Translations under genes and position numbers: made by a program
The notes under the pieces: model-generated
Told to the model about the DNA's origin: nothing
Seen by the model: only the letters and a program-made list of their open reading frames with translations
The model's database searches: none
In this document: positions 56,574 through 64,000 of the stretch, one piece after another
How the letters are laid out: every line of letters starts with the position of its first letter
Position numbering within the stretch: position 1 is the first letter of the stretch
Assembly (NCBI RefSeq): GCF_019131995.1
Contig: NZ_JAHONA010000006.1
Coordinates: forward strand, 45,219 to 109,218
Reading direction: 5' to 3'
Origin: Collinsella aerofaciens
GTDB taxonomy: Bacteria; Actinomycetota; Coriobacteriia; Coriobacteriales; Coriobacteriaceae
Length of the DNA: 64,000 bases

Positions 56574-56825
56574 ATGCCCGTAATTGTTCGCCTCGACAAG
56601 ATCATGGCCGAGCGAAAGATTTCCTCGAACGAACTTGCCGAAAGGATTGGAACCACGCCCGTGAACCTGTCCCGCATTAAAAAAGGGCATATTCGCGGCA
56701 TTCGCTTCAACACACTCGAGCAGCTATGCCTCGCCCTTCGTTGCCAACCCGGAGACCTTCTCGAAGTCATGAGCGAAGAGGATGCCCGAAAGGAGTTCGG
56801 ACTCGATTGGTCCGCCGAGGATTAG
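56574..56825 (+). CDS. Cro/CI-type regulator, YozG-like
   Basis: Small HTH protein of 83 residues: MAERKISSNELAERIGTTP and LSRIKKGHIRGIRFNTLEQL form the helix-turn-helix, followed by LCLALRCQPGDLLE typical of YozG-like proteins. It lies 9 bp after the membrane protein gene. It likely binds the palindrome at 55996-56014. Confidence 0.88.
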   Translation: MPVIVRLDKIMAERKISSNELAERIGTTPVNLSRIKKGHIRGIRFNTLEQLCLALRCQPGDLLEVMSEEDARKEFGLDWSAED

Positions 56826-57212
56826 AGGGCGGTCGTACTCGCCCTGCGCACGGGGATGCGAATCGGCGAGGTCTGCGGCCTTCGGTGGTGCGATGTGGAT
56901 TTCGAGACGGGCCTGATCTCGATCAGACACTCGGTGGCGTACGCGAAGGGAATGGGTTCGTTCATCAAGGACGCCATGGCGACGCTCAACGTCTACGCCG
57001 ACATCGAGCCCATCTCCAAAATCCATAACATGCTGCGCGCCACGCCGTGCCTTTGGCGCGGGCACCTCGGGCCGAGGGTCGATCCGGGTCCCATGTTCCA
57101 ACAGAGGATCCAGGAGTCCATCGAGACGCTCCAGGCGTTCGGCTACGGCATCACCGAGCCGGACGACCGAAATATCGCCATACGCGACGTGAAGACGAAC
57201 AGTTGGCTCTAG
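56826..57212 (+). pseudogene. Tyrosine recombinase remnant
   Basis: Directly after the TAG of the HTH gene, and in the same frame, the sequence encodes TGMRIGEVCGLRWCDVDF, the conserved core of phage-type integrases, with no start codon of its own. After about 60 residues the likeness stops and an unrelated reading continues to a stop at 57212; the catalytic His-x-x-Arg and Tyr are not seen. This looks like a fragment left by an integration or deletion event. Confidence 0.65.
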
Positions 57213-57608
57213 CTCACCGAGTACGCGGCAGTGCTGGGCCCATCCCAACTGAGGTCACGGTGGTCCGATAGGGGCGCCGCCCGCGGCATGCGCCGCGGAG
57301 CGGTATCCCCTACCGAAGGGCGGGGATGCCCTCCGCTTCCAGTTCGGAATCAGCCGTCGGAGGCGTTCGGCTGACTGCGGGAACGGCCTGTCCGCTCAAT
57401 GTGTTCGGCTGAGATCGGAAATCAACCCAACACGAGCCGGACACGCGCCAGACGGCTCTTCCCCGTACGGCCTTCCCCCTTACGCTCATGTTGCAGGCAT
57501 GTAACGCCGCAGCGAGCGCGCCTTTTTTGCGCCAGACAGGTACAATGATGAACACTGTACCGTAGCGGAGCGCCCCGCGCGCACCGCAACCACGCGAAAG
57601 GGTTTCCC
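57213..57608. other. Intergenic region, no gene found
   Basis: Several GC-rich partial palindromes (for example CCGCGG at 57281-57297) and a TACAAT box at 57541-57546 that may serve the ACT gene. Short open readings on the minus strand are not supported. Confidence 0.4.
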
Positions 57609-57896
57609 ATGGCCGAGATCTCGTCCTCCCGCATCGTCATCACCGTCCTTGGCAAGAACCGCCCCGGCATCGTCGCCGGCGTCACCCGCGTTTTGGGCGA
57701 GGCCAACGTCGACATCCGCGACATCACGCAGTCCATTATCGAGGACATCTTCACCATGACCATGCTGGCCGACACCGCCGAGTCCAAGCTCGACTTCGCC
57801 GAGCTGCAGAAGGCGCTGGCCGAGGCCGGCGAGCTTTCGGGCGTCAACGTGTCCATCCAGCGCGAGGACGTCTTTAACTTTATGTACCGCCTGTAG
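57609..57896 (+). CDS. ACT domain-containing protein
   Basis: Protein of 95 residues covering a single ACT domain (ITVLGKNRPGIVAGVTRVL, VDIRDITQSI), of the UPF0237 type. ACT domains bind amino acids; family members are usually encoded with a PFL-like DUF711 protein, which is missing here. Citrate synthase follows after 77 bp with its own ribosome site. Confidence 0.88.
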   Translation: MAEISSSRIVITVLGKNRPGIVAGVTRVLGEANVDIRDITQSIIEDIFTMTMLADTAESKLDFAELQKALAEAGELSGVNVSIQREDVFNFMYRL

Positions 57897-57973
57897 CGAA
57901 CAAGCCGCTCGGGGCAGCTTGACGTCATATCGTCCAAGCGCGCGGCCCCAAAGCGGACCGGAGAGGAGCGCGC

Positions 57974-59392
57974 ATGGCCTACGACGCCAAGAAAATCTAC
58001 TACCGCTTCGACGATCACCTGAGCCGCCTGGTTCTGGATTACGAGGCGAGCCGTCAGATTTCGCCCGAAAGCGAAAACCTCTACCACGGCCTGCCGACCG
58101 CCCCGTACGACGAGGACCTGTTCGTAGAGCACAACGTCAAACGCGGCCTGCGCAATGCCGACGGCTCGGGCGTGGTCGCGGGCCTTACCCGCATCTCGGA
58201 CGTGCACGGCTACAACAAGGTCGACGGCAAAGTCGTGCCCGATCAGGGCAAGCTCACGCTTCGTGGCTACAGCATCGAGGATCTGGTCAACAACGCCCAG
58301 GCCGAGAACCGCTACGGCTACGAAGAGGTCGCCTACCTGCTCATCACGGGCTCGCTGCCCACCAAAGAGGAACTCGACGGTTTTTGCGGACGCCTGGGTG
58401 CTTTTAGGCACCTGAGCGACGAATTCGTCCGTGAGTTCCCCATGACCACGGTGTCGTCGAGCATCATGAATGTGCTTCAGCGCGCCGTGCTGCTGCTCTA
58501 CGCCTTCGACGCCGAGCCCGACGCCATTACACCCGAACACGAAATCGACGTCGCCATCTCCATGCTCGCCCGTCTCCCCCGCATCGCCGCCTTCGCGCAT
58601 ATGGCCTCGGTCGCCAAGCGCCGCGGCTCCGAGGTTCATGTGCCGCACCCCACACCCGGCCTCTCCACCGCTGAGACCATCCTGCAGGTCCTACGCGGCG
58701 GCATGGCATTCACCCGCGACGAGGCCATGCTGCTCGACGTGATGCTTATGCTGCATGCCGAGCACGGCGGCGGCAACAACTCCACCTTCGCTTGCCGCGT
58801 GCTGTCGTCTTCGGCCACCGACCCGTATTCCGCCTACGCCGCGGCTATCGGCTCGCTCAAGGGCCCGCGCCACGGCGGCGCCAATGCCAAGGTCGTGTCT
58901 ATGCACGAGGACATCCGCGCGCATGTCTCCAACTGGGAGGACGAGGACGAGGTCGCGGCCTACCTGGGCAAGATCCTCGACAAGCAGGCCTTCGACGGCA
59001 CGGGCCTCATCTACGGCATGGGCCACGCCGTCTATACGCTCAGCGACCCGCGCGCCGAGGTCTGCCGCCGTTACGCGCGCTCACTGGCAGCCAAGAAGGA
59101 CTTGGGCGAAGAGTTCGCACTCATCGAGCGTATCGAGCGCCTGGCACCGCAGGTGATGCGCGACCACGGCATGACCAAGCCCATCTGTGCCAACATCGAC
59201 CTGTACACGGGCTTTATCTACAAGATGCTCGGCGTACCCGAGACGCTTTTTACGCCGCTATTCGCCGTCGCCCGCATGGCCGGCTGGTCGGCACACCGCA
59301 TGGAAGAGCTCTTCTGCGCGCACCGCATTATTCGCCCCGCGTATCGCCCGGTTATCGAGCCGCTGGAGTACAAGCCGCTCGCCGATCGCTAG
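57974..59392 (+). CDS. gltA: Citrate/2-methylcitrate synthase
   Basis: Condenses acetyl-CoA and oxaloacetate. The 472 residues contain the catalytic residues: His in HAEHGGGNNST (about 262), His in GMGHAVYTL (about 350) and Asp in CANIDLYTGF (about 409). The N-terminal 60 residues exceed those of the short bacterial enzymes. With gltB and gltD in the same region it can supply 2-oxoglutarate for glutamate. The start follows GGAGAGGAG. Confidence 0.93.
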   Translation: MAYDAKKIYYRFDDHLSRLVLDYEASRQISPESENLYHGLPTAPYDEDLFVEHNVKRGLRNADGSGVVAGLTRISDVHGYNKVDGKVVPDQGKLTLRGYSIEDLVNNAQAENRYGYEEVAYLLITGSLPTKEELDGFCGRLGAFRHLSDEFVREFPMTTVSSSIMNVLQRAVLLLYAFDAEPDAITPEHEIDVAISMLARLPRIAAFAHMASVAKRRGSEVHVPHPTPGLSTAETILQVLRGGMAFTRDEAMLLDVMLMLHAEHGGGNNSTFACRVLSSSATDPYSAYAAAIGSLKGPRHGGANAKVVSMHEDIRAHVSNWEDEDEVAAYLGKILDKQAFDGTGLIYGMGHAVYTLSDPRAEVCRRYARSLAAKKDLGEEFALIERIERLAPQVMRDHGMTKPICANIDLYTGFIYKMLGVPETLFTPLFAVARMAGWSAHRMEELFCAHRIIRPAYRPVIEPLEYKPLADR

Positions 59393-59415
59393 GACGCGGA
59401 CCGTTATAGAACCCG

Positions 59416-59454
59416 AGCGTGGCCAGGGCATCATCGCCCTCGGCCACGCTTTTT
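59416..59454 (+). terminator. Terminator of citrate synthase
   Basis: Stem AGCGTGGCC-AGGGC / GCCCT-CGGCCACGCT followed by T5. Confidence 0.92.
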
Positions 59455-59479
59455 ATGCCAGCAGAAAGGGCTGCATCAA

Positions 59480-60322
59480 ATGATTGTGTTTTCCGATATG
59501 GATGGAACGCTGTTGACGAGCGATAAGCAGATGAGCGATGCCACCTGGGCGATGCTCGACGAGCTCGCTCGACGCGGGATTGAATTTGTGCCCTGCACGG
59601 GACGTCCGCTGTCGGGCATCTTTGAGCCCATCCTCGCCCATACCGCCGTGCACTATGCCGTTTGCGCCAATGGCGCCAGCGTCTGGCAGCTCGACGACGA
59701 TGTGCCCACCGACGCCTCGCGCGCCACGTGCATCTTGAGCCGTCCGCTCGATTGCGGCATTGCCCATCGCATCCATCGCATCGCCGCCGGCCACGATGTG
59801 ACCTTCGATATCTTCGCGGATGGGCAGTGCTTCCTCCCCCGCTCGCTCTACACGCGCCTGGACGAATTCTGCGGCGGCGACCCCCACATCGCGGCTTCGC
59901 TCAAGCGCACACGAACACCGATCGACATGGATATCGACAGCAAGATCGACGAGGTCGAGACGCTCGAGCGCATCGCCATGTACTGGCACAACCCGGCTGA
60001 TCGCGACGCCATCGCGGCGGAACTCGACACGCTCGGAGGCATTGAAGTCACGCGTTCGTACGCCATGAATATCGAGGTCATGGGCGAGGGTGCCACCAAG
60101 GGAACGGCCCTCACGTGGCTATGCGAGCATCTGGGCGAGCGTCTCGCCGACGCCTGGGCCTTCGGCGACAACATCAACGACATCCCCATGCTGCAGGCAG
60201 CGGGCCACGGCATGGCCATGATCAACGCCGAGCCCGAGGACCGCAAGGCCGCCGACGCCATCACCGAGTTCGACAACGACCACGACGGCGTCGCCCGCAC
60301 CATCATGACCGTCCTCGCCTAG
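59480..60322 (+). CDS. HAD-IIB family phosphatase, Cof-like
   Basis: Sugar-phosphate phosphatase type protein of 280 residues. Motif I is FSDMDGTLL (5-13), motif II PCTGRPL, motif III lysine in EGATKGTAL, motif IV GDNINDIPML. The substrate is not predictable. The start follows AAAGGG. Its stop codon TAG is the beginning of the repeat at 60319. Confidence 0.9.
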   Translation: MIVFSDMDGTLLTSDKQMSDATWAMLDELARRGIEFVPCTGRPLSGIFEPILAHTAVHYAVCANGASVWQLDDDVPTDASRATCILSRPLDCGIAHRIHRIAAGHDVTFDIFADGQCFLPRSLYTRLDEFCGGDPHIAASLKRTRTPIDMDIDSKIDEVETLERIAMYWHNPADRDAIAAELDTLGGIEVTRSYAMNIEVMGEGATKGTALTWLCEHLGERLADAWAFGDNINDIPMLQAAGHGMAMINAEPEDRKAADAITEFDNDHDGVARTIMTVLA

Positions 60323-60425
60323 TCATTGGACGTTCTTAAACGACTAGTCGTTGGGGACACTCTTCGCGAAAAGCTGCAAGAACTGTCCCCCACTGCCGGC
60401 AGAACAAGAACGTCCCCATCTGTCG
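60319..60425. repeat. Dispersed repeat beginning at the stop codon
   Basis: CTAGTCATTGGACGTTCTT, then the palindrome AACGACTAGTCGTT (60339-60352), then GGGGACACTCTT; a second part (60380-60418) has CTGTCCCC, CTGCCGGCAG and AAGAACGTCCCC. The first part matches the sequence after the adenine deaminase gene. Confidence 0.8.
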
Positions 60426-60427
60426 GA

Positions 60428-61222
60428 TTAAGCGAGGCCCTCCAGCACGCGACGAAGCTCCTGCTGGACGGCGTGGTCGCGGTTACAACCCACCACGCGA
60501 TCGGCCACCGCCTTGAGCGCGGGGCGCGCGTTTTCCATCGCGCAGCCCGTGCCGACAAAGCGAATGATCTCGTAGTCGTTCATCGAGTCGCCAAACGCCA
60601 TGACCTCGTTGCGTTCAATGCCGTAATGCTCCGCGAGCTGCGCGATACCCGAGGCCTTCGACACACCAGGCTGCATGGCATCGATCCACGCGTTGCCCGA
60701 AGGTGCAAAAGTAAAGAGCTGACCAAGTTCGCGCTGTAGCACGTACGCACTGTCCATAACGGCACCGTCATCGCAAAAGATGCTCGCCTTGATGATATTT
60801 GCGCTGGGATCGGGCAGCTCCCAAATGCGCTCGGCATTGGGAAGGTCCTTATCGACCTCACGCACGAACTTGCACTCGTCATCGAGCAGGAAGGACTTGG
60901 TTCGGTCAAAGAGCGCAAGATGCAGATTGGGAAACGTCCTGACGGCTTGGGCGAGCCTTCGAATCGCCAGGTGCGAATACACCTCACGGTCTACCATCTT
61001 ACCGTCGGCGTAGACCTGGGCGCCGTTAGCGGCGACAAAGTCCATCTTGTCGCGAACGGGCGCAAAGAACTCACACAGGCGATCGTAGCGACGACCTGAC
61101 GATGCGGCGAAATGCACGCCATGCTCGTGTAGCGCCAGAATCAGTTCATAGGTCTCGGGAGGCACCTGGCCGTTTTCGTCAAGCAGTGTGCCGTCCATAT
61201 CGGATGCAATCAGTTTAAACAT
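60428..61222 (-). CDS. HAD-IIB family phosphatase, Cof-like
   Basis: Protein of 264 residues with IASDMDGTLLDE (5-16), ASSGRRYDR, Lys in SKASGIAQL and GDSMNDYEIIRF. Related to but distinct from the HAD gene at 59480, which converges on it. The start at 61222 follows AAGGGAG. Confidence 0.9.
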   Translation of the reverse strand: MFKLIASDMDGTLLDENGQVPPETYELILALHEHGVHFAASSGRRYDRLCEFFAPVRDKMDFVAANGAQVYADGKMVDREVYSHLAIRRLAQAVRTFPNLHLALFDRTKSFLLDDECKFVREVDKDLPNAERIWELPDPSANIIKASIFCDDGAVMDSAYVLQRELGQLFTFAPSGNAWIDAMQPGVSKASGIAQLAEHYGIERNEVMAFGDSMNDYEIIRFVGTGCAMENARPALKAVADRVVGCNRDHAVQQELRRVLEGLA

Positions 61223-61243
61223 AGAAAAGCTCCCTTCGGGCTT

Positions 61244-61273
61244 GTTGGAATCGAACGCGTATCCGATTCCAAC
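61244..61273. promoter_or_regulatory. Palindrome upstream of the HAD gene
   Basis: Perfect 10-bp arms GTTGGAATCG / CGATTCCAAC with a 10-bp centre, 21 bp before the HAD start. It could be an operator. Confidence 0.4.
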
Positions 61274-61385
61274 GTACCCAAAGGAAGCTCAAATAAGACT
61301 CCGCGGGCGTAAACGTTGCAAGGACCTGGCAAATAGCTCACACATGCCAGAGGTCCTACGGTCGCGGCGTCAGGCAGCCCGCCAA

Positions 61386-61431
61386 AGAGTGTCCCCGACG
61401 GCTAGTCGTTTAAGAACGTCCCCGATGACTA
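61386..61431. repeat. Dispersed repeat beginning at the adenine deaminase stop
   Basis: Read on the minus strand from the stop codon: CTAGTCATCGGGGACGTTCT, TAAACGACTAG, CGGGGACACT. It matches the repeat at 60319 almost base for base. Confidence 0.85.
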
Positions 61432-63249
61432 GTCGGCGTAGGTGAAGGTCGTGACGTCGAACATGCCCTCGGGGCGGATGCGGAGCGTCGGGATGACCGG
61501 CAGGGGCAGGAAGATGATGCCCATGATAGGGTCGAGCGGCGGCTCAATACCCATGGCGCGCGCCTTGACCATAAAGTCGTCGTGCTGCGCGGCAACGTCC
61601 TCGGCCGTGCCTTCGCTCATCAGGCCACCGAGCGCCAGCGGAATGCGCGCCACGACCTCGCCGTTGCGCACCAGCACGTGACCACCTTGGCCCACGGCCT
61701 CAACGGCGGCCATCATATCGGCGGCGTTGTCGCCCACCACGCACACGTTGTGCGAGTCGTGGCCGATCGTGGAGGCAATGGCGCCACCCGTGATGGTGAA
61801 ACCGCGCACCCAGCCGCGACCGATATGCTTGCCGACCAGGCCCAGGCCAGCGGGGCCGTCGCCGTCGGCGCCCTCGGCCTGCAGCGACACGCCGCGGCCA
61901 TGGCGCTCAATCAGCATAATGCGACGCAAGTCCTCGTCAGTCTCGGGACGAACCATGCCCGTGATGGCCTTGCCCGGCACCACGTCAATCACGGCCTCGC
62001 CCGGCTTAAAGGCATAGTCGAATACGTCGAGCGAAAGCTTCGGCAGCTTAACGGAGGCACGCAGCTCATCGGCAAGGGCCGCAACCTCGGCCATCTCGGG
62101 TGCGATCTCGCCCACAAAGGTACCGTCCTGCGCCACCAGAGCACCGGCGGCATATACGCGATGCGGAGCCGTGGCAAACGTCAGGTCATTGAGCACCAGC
62201 AGGTCGGCACGCTTACCCGGGGCAATCGCACCGCGGAGCTCATGCGGGTCGCGGCAGCCGTGATCCAGGCCAAACGCCTCGGCCGTGGAGAGGGACGCCA
62301 TAGAGATAGCGACCACGGGGTCGATACCGGCCTCAATCGCCACGCGGCAGGCATTGTCGATCATGCCGGTTGCAAGCGCATCGGAAGGGGCGCGGTCGTC
62401 AGTCGCAAAGCAGCAGCGGCGGGCGCGCGCGGGATTCTCCAGCAACATCGGAGACAGGTTAGCCAGGTCATGGCTGCACGTACCTTCGCGCAGCATCACA
62501 TACATGCCGCGAGATAGCTTGTCGAGTGCCTCCTCGGGAATCGTCGACTCATGGTCGGCGATAATGCCCGCCGCGGCATAGGCGTTGAGGTCCTTGCCGG
62601 CAACGAGTGGGGCGTGACCGTCAACCTGTTTGGACGGCGTCTGGTTGGCAGCGTCGATACGAGCACAGGTCTCGGGATCGGCCATAAAGACGCCCGGCAG
62701 GTTCATCATCTCGCCCAGACCAAAGACATCGCCCGGATGCTCGGCAAAAAACGCCTGCATATCGGCAGCCGAAATAACGGCACCGGCCTGCTCATCGGGC
62801 AGCGCGGGCACGCACGAAGGCATCATGTACTTGATGGAGATGGGTGCGCGGCGGCCATCCTCAATCATAAAGCGCAAGCCGTCGAGACCGGCAACATTGG
62901 CAATCTCGTGGCTGTCGGCAATGGCAGTGGTGGTGCCGCGCGTCGCCGCCATGCGCGCATACTCGGCGGGACGGATGTTCGAGGACTCGATATGCAGATG
63001 TCCGTCGATAAAGCCGGGGGCGATATAGCGACCCTGACAGTCAATGACCTCGGTCGCCTCGTAGGTGCCGGCGGCATCGTCGCGACCGTTGTAGAGCACG
63101 CCGACGATTACGCCATCCTTGACGGCAACGCTACCGGGCGCCACGCGCTGGCCATATACGTCGACAATCTGCGCATTGGCAAACAGCGTGTCGACGGGCA
63201 CGCGACCCTCGGCTGCATCGATCACAGACCTCATGACCTCAACGGACAT
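61429..63249 (-). CDS. ade: Adenine deaminase
   Basis: Converts adenine to hypoxanthine in purine salvage. The 606 residues fit the Ade family: GFIDGHLHIESS with the metal histidines (about 82-93), SHEIANV, the EMMN motif in GLGEMMNLPG, DGHAPL, and CFATDDRAP with the catalytic Asp. The start at 63249 follows AAAGGAG. No transporter gene is beside it. The last codons, TAC GCC GAC TAG, run into a repeat. Confidence 0.94.
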   Translation of the reverse strand: MSVEVMRSVIDAAEGRVPVDTLFANAQIVDVYGQRVAPGSVAVKDGVIVGVLYNGRDDAAGTYEATEVIDCQGRYIAPGFIDGHLHIESSNIRPAEYARMAATRGTTTAIADSHEIANVAGLDGLRFMIEDGRRAPISIKYMMPSCVPALPDEQAGAVISAADMQAFFAEHPGDVFGLGEMMNLPGVFMADPETCARIDAANQTPSKQVDGHAPLVAGKDLNAYAAAGIIADHESTIPEEALDKLSRGMYVMLREGTCSHDLANLSPMLLENPARARRCCFATDDRAPSDALATGMIDNACRVAIEAGIDPVVAISMASLSTAEAFGLDHGCRDPHELRGAIAPGKRADLLVLNDLTFATAPHRVYAAGALVAQDGTFVGEIAPEMAEVAALADELRASVKLPKLSLDVFDYAFKPGEAVIDVVPGKAITGMVRPETDEDLRRIMLIERHGRGVSLQAEGADGDGPAGLGLVGKHIGRGWVRGFTITGGAIASTIGHDSHNVCVVGDNAADMMAAVEAVGQGGHVLVRNGEVVARIPLALGGLMSEGTAEDVAAQHDDFMVKARAMGIEPPLDPIMGIIFLPLPVIPTLRIRPEGMFDVTTFTYAD

Positions 63250-63381
63250 ACATACTCCTTTAACTGTAGAAATAACTGCGGAGCGGACGAGCCTTCACCG
63301 CAGCAAGCCAATAGCAATTGTATGCCCAAAAGAAGGTCCCGCTAACACCCCATCCGCTTAACGGCACACGCCGCTTGGCGC

Positions 63382-63547
63382 AATGGGGACAGGCTGCTTT
63401 GCACCAATGACAAGGAGTGTCCCAAAGTGCCGGCACAAAAGGAACGTCCCTAACTGCCGCATCCGGAGCAAGACAATGCCGCGGGTAGAGGGCGCAATAG
63501 TCGTTGGGGACGTTCTTAAACGACTAGTCATTCAAGAACGTCCATTA
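63382..63547. repeat. Cluster of dispersed repeats
   Basis: A half copy of the 47-bp family (ATGGGGACAGG, TTTGCACC, 63383-63407), then GGAGTGTCCC, TGCCGGCA, AGGAACGTCCC (63415-63459), then GGGGACGTTCTT and AAGAACGTCC around CGACTAGTC (63504-63543). The stretch 63250-63381 shows no gene. Confidence 0.75.
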
Positions 63548-64000
63548 CAGTCGAAATTGTCAGCCCGGGACCATCTCGGGCTACGATTGAGGCGCGCCCA
63601 GAACGGGCCGCCGACCGGGCGCCCGCGCACGGCCGAACGTCCCTGCCCCCGAGAGGGCCTGTTGGGTGCTGCCGGCGCGGGGCGCGCCGCCCCCGACGGC
63701 TGATAGGAAAGTGCCGGGCAGGCGCCGCGGCTGGTAATGTGAGTGCCGAGGGGGAGGCCATCCGGTCGAACGACTACCGGAAGGATACCACCGTGAAAGC
63801 GCCATCCACCAGACCCGCGGCCGTGCTCGGCCTGGACGTCGGCAAGTCGTCGCACTGGGCCTGCCTGATCGACCGCGACGGGGAGGTGCTGGCCAGCGCC
63901 CCCGTCCGCAACAGGGAGGCCGAGCTCGACGCGCTGTTCGCCTCCGCGCCCGCCGGCACGCTCGTCGTGGTCGACCAGTTCCGCAACATAGGGTCCCTCG
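63548..64000 (+). mobile_element. Left part of an IS110-family insertion sequence
   Basis: A GC-rich stretch of about 245 bp leads into an IS110-type transposase gene cut by the window edge. The repeat cluster ends where the GC-rich stretch begins, so the left end is probably near 63545. In this family the noncoding end can encode the bridge RNA that selects the target; whether it lies in this stretch is not shown. Confidence 0.7.
63793..64000 (+). CDS. IS110 family transposase, partial
   Basis: First 69 residues of a DEDD-type transposase. AVLGLDVGKSSHWACLIDRD carries the first catalytic Asp of the RuvC-like domain, and VVVDQFRNIGSL corresponds to the region of the second acidic residue, here Asp in VVDQ. 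The start is GTG at 63793 after AAGGA. The rest of the gene is outside the window. Confidence 0.88.
   Translation, partial: MKAPSTRPAAVLGLDVGKSSHWACLIDRDGEVLASAPVRNREAELDALFASAPAGTLVVVDQFRNIGSL

Noticed and set aside
57422..58648. Minus-strand reading opposite the ACT gene and citrate synthase
   Set aside because: Overlaps two well-supported genes and encodes nothing recognisable.
63250..63330. Purine riboswitch in front of adenine deaminase
   Set aside because: The leader between the start and 63330 is short and shows none of the conserved junction sequence of that class.

Overview
The window reads as chromosomal DNA of a GC-rich anaerobic gut actinobacterium of the class Coriobacteriia, most like Collinsella. 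This is inferred from gene content (EFR1-type flavodoxin/ferredoxin, NADPH glutamate synthase, two-subunit transketolase, PTS alpha-glucoside operon, LPxTG surface protein, stand-alone rubredoxin) and from many short dispersed palindromic repeats between genes. No rRNA or CRISPR array is present. Two tRNAs (Glu-CTC, Gln-CTG) are encoded on the minus strand.

Layout. 1-6.1 kb: end of a NuoF-like gene, then a minus-strand alpha-glucoside PTS operon (IIA, LicT-type antiterminator, IICB, GH4 6-phospho-alpha-glucosidase) with a candidate antiterminator stem and LytTR-like direct repeats in its leader, then an EFR1 ferredoxin. 6.6-12.8 kb: DEAD-box helicase with an RGG tail, diverging from an FHA-domain protein and a membrane Ser/Thr kinase with an outside DUF6273-like domain. 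13-16.4 kb: a 1111-residue coiled-coil/CAP/LPITG surface protein. 16.7-20.6 kb: copper locus (CsoR box, copA, copZ, csoR) and a zinc-ribbon membrane protein. 20.6-24.4 kb: amidohydrolase, a DUF559-like nuclease-fold protein bracketed by palindrome arrays, and an unknown protein. 24.8-31 kb: gltD and gltB. 31.4-33.6 kb: Nramp transporter, rubredoxin and flavin reductase. 33.7-35.4 kb: smpB, TPR protein, tRNAs. 35.6-38 kb: small protein, ArsC/Spx-like protein, VanZ-like protein, serine recombinase. 38.2-50.8 kb: housekeeping run of rnr, ftsX, ftsE, transketolase halves, YitT protein, prfB, secA, rpmE. 51-57.2 kb: two ABC-2 exporter loci (one frameshifted in Walker A), a DUF2975/YozG-type pair and a recombinase remnant; this part looks accessory. 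57.6-64 kb: ACT protein, citrate synthase, two HAD phosphatases, adenine deaminase, and the left part of an IS110 element.

The most unusual feature is the repeat content. Thirteen complete 59-bp palindromic units, all exactly 59 bp, lie in intergenic regions from 9.2 to 31.3 kb, singly or in tandem with 21-22 bp linkers (period 80-81 bp), plus one truncated copy at 32.7 kb. A 1.1-kb gene for a PD-(D/E)XK-like protein sits between a two-unit and a four-unit array with only 7 bp between its stop codon and the nearest unit. Other families have their own constant lengths (67 bp, 47 bp), and another begins exactly at the stop codons of two neighbouring genes.

Functional themes: alpha-glucoside uptake and hydrolysis; copper efflux under CsoR; ammonia assimilation; a probable split rubredoxin/flavin reductase electron chain; signalling through a kinase and FHA pair; and cell division, secretion and translation core genes with unusual low-complexity extensions on FtsE and L31.
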